A DNA stretch of 5,227 nt, from the NCBI GenBank assembly GCA_021604265.1, contig BQIY01000211.1:1-5227 (forward strand), written 5' to 3'. Shown here piece after piece: positions 4,973 to 5,227 of this stretch. The notes below the pieces were generated by a model. The model worked only from the letters and a program-made list of their open reading frames with translations. It made no database searches and was not told the DNA's origin. The position numbers were made by a program, and so were the translations under genes. The stretch comes from Nitrospirales bacterium (lineage in GTDB: Bacteria; Nitrospirota; Nitrospiria; Nitrospirales; UBA8639). Position 1 is the first letter of the stretch, and each line of letters opens with the position of its first letter.

Positions 4973-5227
4973 CTAGCGAGTGGAAGCGGAGGAATATGAT
5001 TCAGCTTGATTATCGGTGGCTTGCTCAGCATTTCCAATGGCTTCATAGGCGGCTTTGACCGGTACGGGCCCGTAAATTCGTTCCAACCGTCTGACCGTAA
5101 AGTGCCCGCGTGCAAGGTCTTGGAAATGATTAATGAACAAGAGGTTGATTGTTGCACCGCCCGCTGCGCCGATGATGGGAATCGCCTGGGCGGCAGCTTT
5201 TTCAGAGACTTGAATGCTATAGCGTGA
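4973..5227 (-). CDS. EcsC-family protein, C-terminal 84 residues (5' part outside the window)
   Basis: Read leftward from the right edge, the frame is open for 84 codons to TAG at 4975-4973. The sequence matches the C-terminal signature of EcsC-family proteins: AQAIPIIGAAGGATIN (about residues 13-28 of the fragment), a hydrophobic, glycine-rich helix, then HFQDLARGHFTVRRLER (34-50) and IYGPVPVKAAYEA (51-63), ending in a polar tail. The family is named after the third gene of the Bacillus subtilis ecsABC locus, beside an ABC transporter, but has no established activity and is found widely without the transporter. Full proteins are usually about 230-300 residues, so most of the gene lies beyond the window. 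It converges with the CPBP gene, with a 125-base gap. The call rests on motif recall rather than alignment, but the pattern is distinctive. Confidence 0.85.
   Translation of the reverse strand, partial: SRYSIQVSEKAAAQAIPIIGAAGGATINLLFINHFQDLARGHFTVRRLERIYGPVPVKAAYEAIGNAEQATDNQAESYSSASTR

Noticed and set aside
4436..4999. Rightward open frame of 187 codons overlapping the CPBP gene
   Set aside because: The alternative frame carries the conserved histidine motifs and membrane segments; this one has no such pattern and runs into the antisense of EcsC.
5006..5227. Rightward open frame at the right edge
   Set aside because: The opposite strand encodes the clear EcsC-family C-terminus over the same bases.

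Overview
The window looks like bacterial chromosome of roughly even base composition from a Gram-negative-type organism: strong AAGGAG-type ribosome binding sites, several proteins with Sec signal peptides, and an EcsC-family gene. I cannot name the genus. The mix of an O-methyltransferase, EcsC and a QQ-type CPBP membrane protein would fit environmental lineages such as Nitrospirota, but that is a guess.

Layout. Positions 1-705 hold the N-terminal 235 codons of a leftward SAM-dependent O-methyltransferase (Methyltransf_2 family), which runs off the left edge. Positions 706-1420 are a long non-coding divergent region with an inverted repeat at the methyltransferase 5' end, a weak leftward promoter candidate, and a strong hairpin just before the next ribosome binding site. 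Positions 1421-3957 carry four rightward genes. They are a secreted two-cysteine, probably beta-rich protein (1421-2089); a small exported peptide (2219-2500); a secreted cysteine-rich protein with a fibronectin-III-like domain (2403-3107), whose start lies inside the preceding ORF; and a beta-propeller-like protein with a repeat of about 41 residues and no signal peptide (3154-3957). A long inverted repeat separates the first of these genes from the rest. Positions 3958-4211 hold palindromes and what may be a frameshifted coding remnant. Positions 4212-4847 encode a CPBP/CAAX-protease-like membrane protein in which the usual catalytic EE is QQ. Positions 4973-5227 are the C-terminal end of a leftward EcsC-family gene, convergent with the CPBP gene.

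How they fit together. The two edge genes and the CPBP gene belong to recognisable families. The 1421-3957 block does not: it is a run of unfamiliar, mostly exported proteins with structured DNA between them, and reads as an accessory cluster whose products probably act in the periplasm or outside the cell. No mobile-element gene, tRNA, rRNA or CRISPR array is visible. No classical rho-independent terminator (stem plus T-run) is evident, so the hairpins are reported as structures and not as proven terminators.
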